From SIG480 sp045649265 (GTDB lineage: Bacteria > Bacillota > Clostridia > Oscillospirales > JAAYXM01): a stretch of 14,917 nt of DNA. How positions within the stretch are numbered: position 1 is the first letter of the stretch; the number at the start of each line of letters is the position of its first letter. A program made the position numbers and the translations under genes. Location of the stretch: positions 1-14,917 of the forward strand of contig JAZRPO010000004.1 of NCBI GenBank assembly GCA_045649265.1, in the 5' to 3' direction. Below the pieces are notes generated by a model that did not search any database, had not been told where the DNA came from, and worked only from the letters and a program-made list of their open reading frames with translations. Below, piece after piece: positions 13,708-14,917 of the stretch.

Positions 13708-13874
13708 CATTTTTTTGCTTCATCTGACGAGGATGCACACCCACATCCCCCTTTGCAGTTTTTTCCGTACGGACAACCTATACAGCGCTCACCACGCTTT
13801 TTCGATTTGTATAAATGAAAACCTGCACCTGCGACAATCAGCAAAAGTATAACAATTAAAATTATATTTGTCAT
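13704..13874 (-). CDS. FeoB-associated Cys-rich small membrane protein
   Basis: This 56-residue protein begins MTNIILIVILLLIVAGAGF, a single N-terminal membrane helix. Next comes a basic turn (KSKKRGER) and then a Cys-rich tail with CIGCPYGKNC, CGC and a final Cys, six cysteines in all counting the C-terminal one. This matches the FeoB-associated Cys-rich membrane protein family found after feoB in Clostridia, thought to assist ferrous iron transport. The ATG lies 16 bases after the feoB stop, with only a weak ribosome site (AGAGTGA), consistent with co-translation. The cytoplasmic Cys tail probably binds iron or another metal (inference). Confidence 0.88.
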   Translation of the reverse strand: MTNIILIVILLLIVAGAGFHLYKSKKRGERCIGCPYGKNCKGGCGCASSSDEAKKC

Positions 13875-13890
13875 AAAATCACTCTATTCA

Positions 13891-14917
13891 TCAGTTCCTT
13901 GCACAACTCAAAGCATATTCAGCTTTGAGGTTTTTATTTGTCTTTCTAATACAACCGATAATGATTGCCACCATCACAGCAATAATTGCAAGACCTACGA
14001 TAGCTGCACTAATATCAAGAGCAGCAGGAGCTGTGATAAGCGTACCTATCGTGTAAACCAAATAAGAGACCGTGTAGCCCACGCCAAGCTGAAGTCCTAT
14101 GCCACCCCAAAGCCATTTAGCACTCTTCATTTCTGCATTCATGGCACCGATAGCTGCAAAACAAGGAGGAGTATAGAGGTTAAACATAAGGTATGCAAGT
14201 GCCGCAACCTTTGTGATTGCAAATGCTGTAGCAACCTCTGCGCCTGCACCTTCCATAAGAGCAAGTTCTTCAGTATCAATAAGATTTTCAAGTCCTACGA
14301 AGCAAACTGCAAGTGTACCAACAACATTTTCTTTTGCAATGAAGCCTGTAACCGCTGCAGCTGCAAGCTGCCAAGAGAGAACGCCAACGATTGGAATGAG
14401 TATGTACGCAAACGGACTTGCAATAGTTGCAAGAATGGAAGCATCCGCAGTTTCTGCAACCTCAAAGCTCCATGTGAATGTCTGCATTAACTGAACAGCC
14501 ATGTTACAAAGAAGAATGATTGTAGCTGCTTTTACTATGTAAGCCCAACCACGGCTGCACATTGATTTGAAAGCACACCAGAGAGAAGGAACTTTGTATT
14601 CAGGTAACTCAATGATAAAAAATGATTTTCTTGCTTTATAACCTGCAATTTTGTTTACAAGTAAAGCACCCAAGAATATAAGCACGATACCTGATAAGTA
14701 CATAACTGTGCTAACCCAACCTGCATCATCAAAGAAAGCACCGGCAAAAAGTGCAATTACAGGGATTTTAGCACCGCAAGGCATAAACGGTGAAAGCATT
14801 GCTGTTGCTCTTCTTTCACGTTCATTTCTGATTGTACGGCTTGCCATAATACCGGGAACAGCACAACCGATTGTAATAACAAACGGAATAACAGATTTAC
14901 CTGAAAGACCAACTTTT
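13891..14917 (-). CDS. feoB: Ferrous iron transport protein B, C-terminal part (partial)
   Basis: About 341 C-terminal residues of FeoB, the GTPase-linked Fe2+ permease of the inner membrane. The frame is open to the window edge, so the N-terminal GTPase domain lies outside. GLSGKSVIPFVITIGCAVPG, followed by IMASRT, is the conserved second Gate motif with its Cys in a membrane helix. PFMPCGAKIPVIALFAGAFF and ELPEYKVPS are further FeoB marks. Several hydrophobic segments follow, up to a final helix (AAIVGLAIIAVMVAIIIGC) and a short cytoplasmic tail. The small Cys-rich gene 16 bases downstream supports the call. This pair looks unrelated to the amino acid units that follow and is less GC-rich than them by eye. 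Confidence 0.95.
   Translation of the reverse strand, partial: KVGLSGKSVIPFVITIGCAVPGIMASRTIRNERERRATAMLSPFMPCGAKIPVIALFAGAFFDDAGWVSTVMYLSGIVLIFLGALLVNKIAGYKARKSFFIIELPEYKVPSLWCAFKSMCSRGWAYIVKAATIILLCNMAVQLMQTFTWSFEVAETADASILATIASPFAYILIPIVGVLSWQLAAAAVTGFIAKENVVGTLAVCFVGLENLIDTEELALMEGAGAEVATAFAITKVAALAYLMFNLYTPPCFAAIGAMNAEMKSAKWLWGGIGLQLGVGYTVSYLVYTIGTLITAPAALDISAAIVGLAIIAVMVAIIIGCIRKTNKNLKAEYALSCARN

Overview
The window reads as chromosomal DNA of an anaerobic Firmicute of the class Clostridia, probably an Oscillospiraceae/Ruminococcaceae-like gut or rumen bacterium. This rests on three T-box leaders, strong AAGGAG-type ribosome sites, a ferredoxin-linked 2-oxoacid oxidoreductase, and a FeoB gene followed by the small Cys-rich FeoB-associated protein typical of Clostridia. 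The species cannot be named from the sequence. Every gene I can support lies on the minus strand, so transcription runs from right to left.

Layout in transcription order. (1) 14917-13704: the 3' end of feoB (cut by the window edge) and a 56-residue Cys-rich membrane protein. (2) 13707-9504: a promoter and T-box leader, a 2-isopropylmalate synthase-like protein whose catalytic and metal-binding residues are replaced, and an acyl-CoA synthetase carrying a sugar-isomerase-like TIM barrel at its N terminus. (3) 9488-6883: a promoter, a T-box leader whose specifier reads AUC (Ile), and an acyl-CoA synthetase with an N-terminal helix-turn-helix plus cupin. (4) 6861-1: a promoter, a T-box leader whose specifier reads GUA (Val), a paralogous HTH-cupin-acyl-CoA synthetase, a branched-chain aminotransferase (ilvE), a P-loop NTPase, and the four subunits of a 2-oxoisovalerate:ferredoxin oxidoreductase (delta, alpha, beta, gamma; gamma is cut by the left edge).

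How the genes fit together (inference). T-box control means expression rises when the cognate tRNA is uncharged, so units 3 and 4 should work towards amino acid synthesis, not breakdown. The plausible route is scavenging of branched-chain short fatty acids. The fatty acid is activated to acyl-CoA by the synthetase, reductively carboxylated to the 2-oxo acid by the Vor complex with reduced ferredoxin, and transaminated by IlvE to valine or isoleucine. Reductive carboxylation of isobutyrate, 2-methylbutyrate and isovalerate to branched-chain amino acids is established physiology in rumen anaerobes. What looks new is the packaging: duplicated leader-plus-synthetase cassettes whose specifier codons differ (Val versus Ile), a DNA-binding/cupin module fused to the synthetase, and a third T-box unit built around two apparently non-catalytic TIM barrels. 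The third leader's specifier reads CCC (Pro) by the same alignment, which is unexpected and unexplained.

The stretches longer than 300 bases without a gene (6516-6882, 9151-9503 and 13354-13703) are each filled by a promoter, a T-box leader and its terminator. I see no mobile elements, CRISPR arrays, tRNA or rRNA genes.
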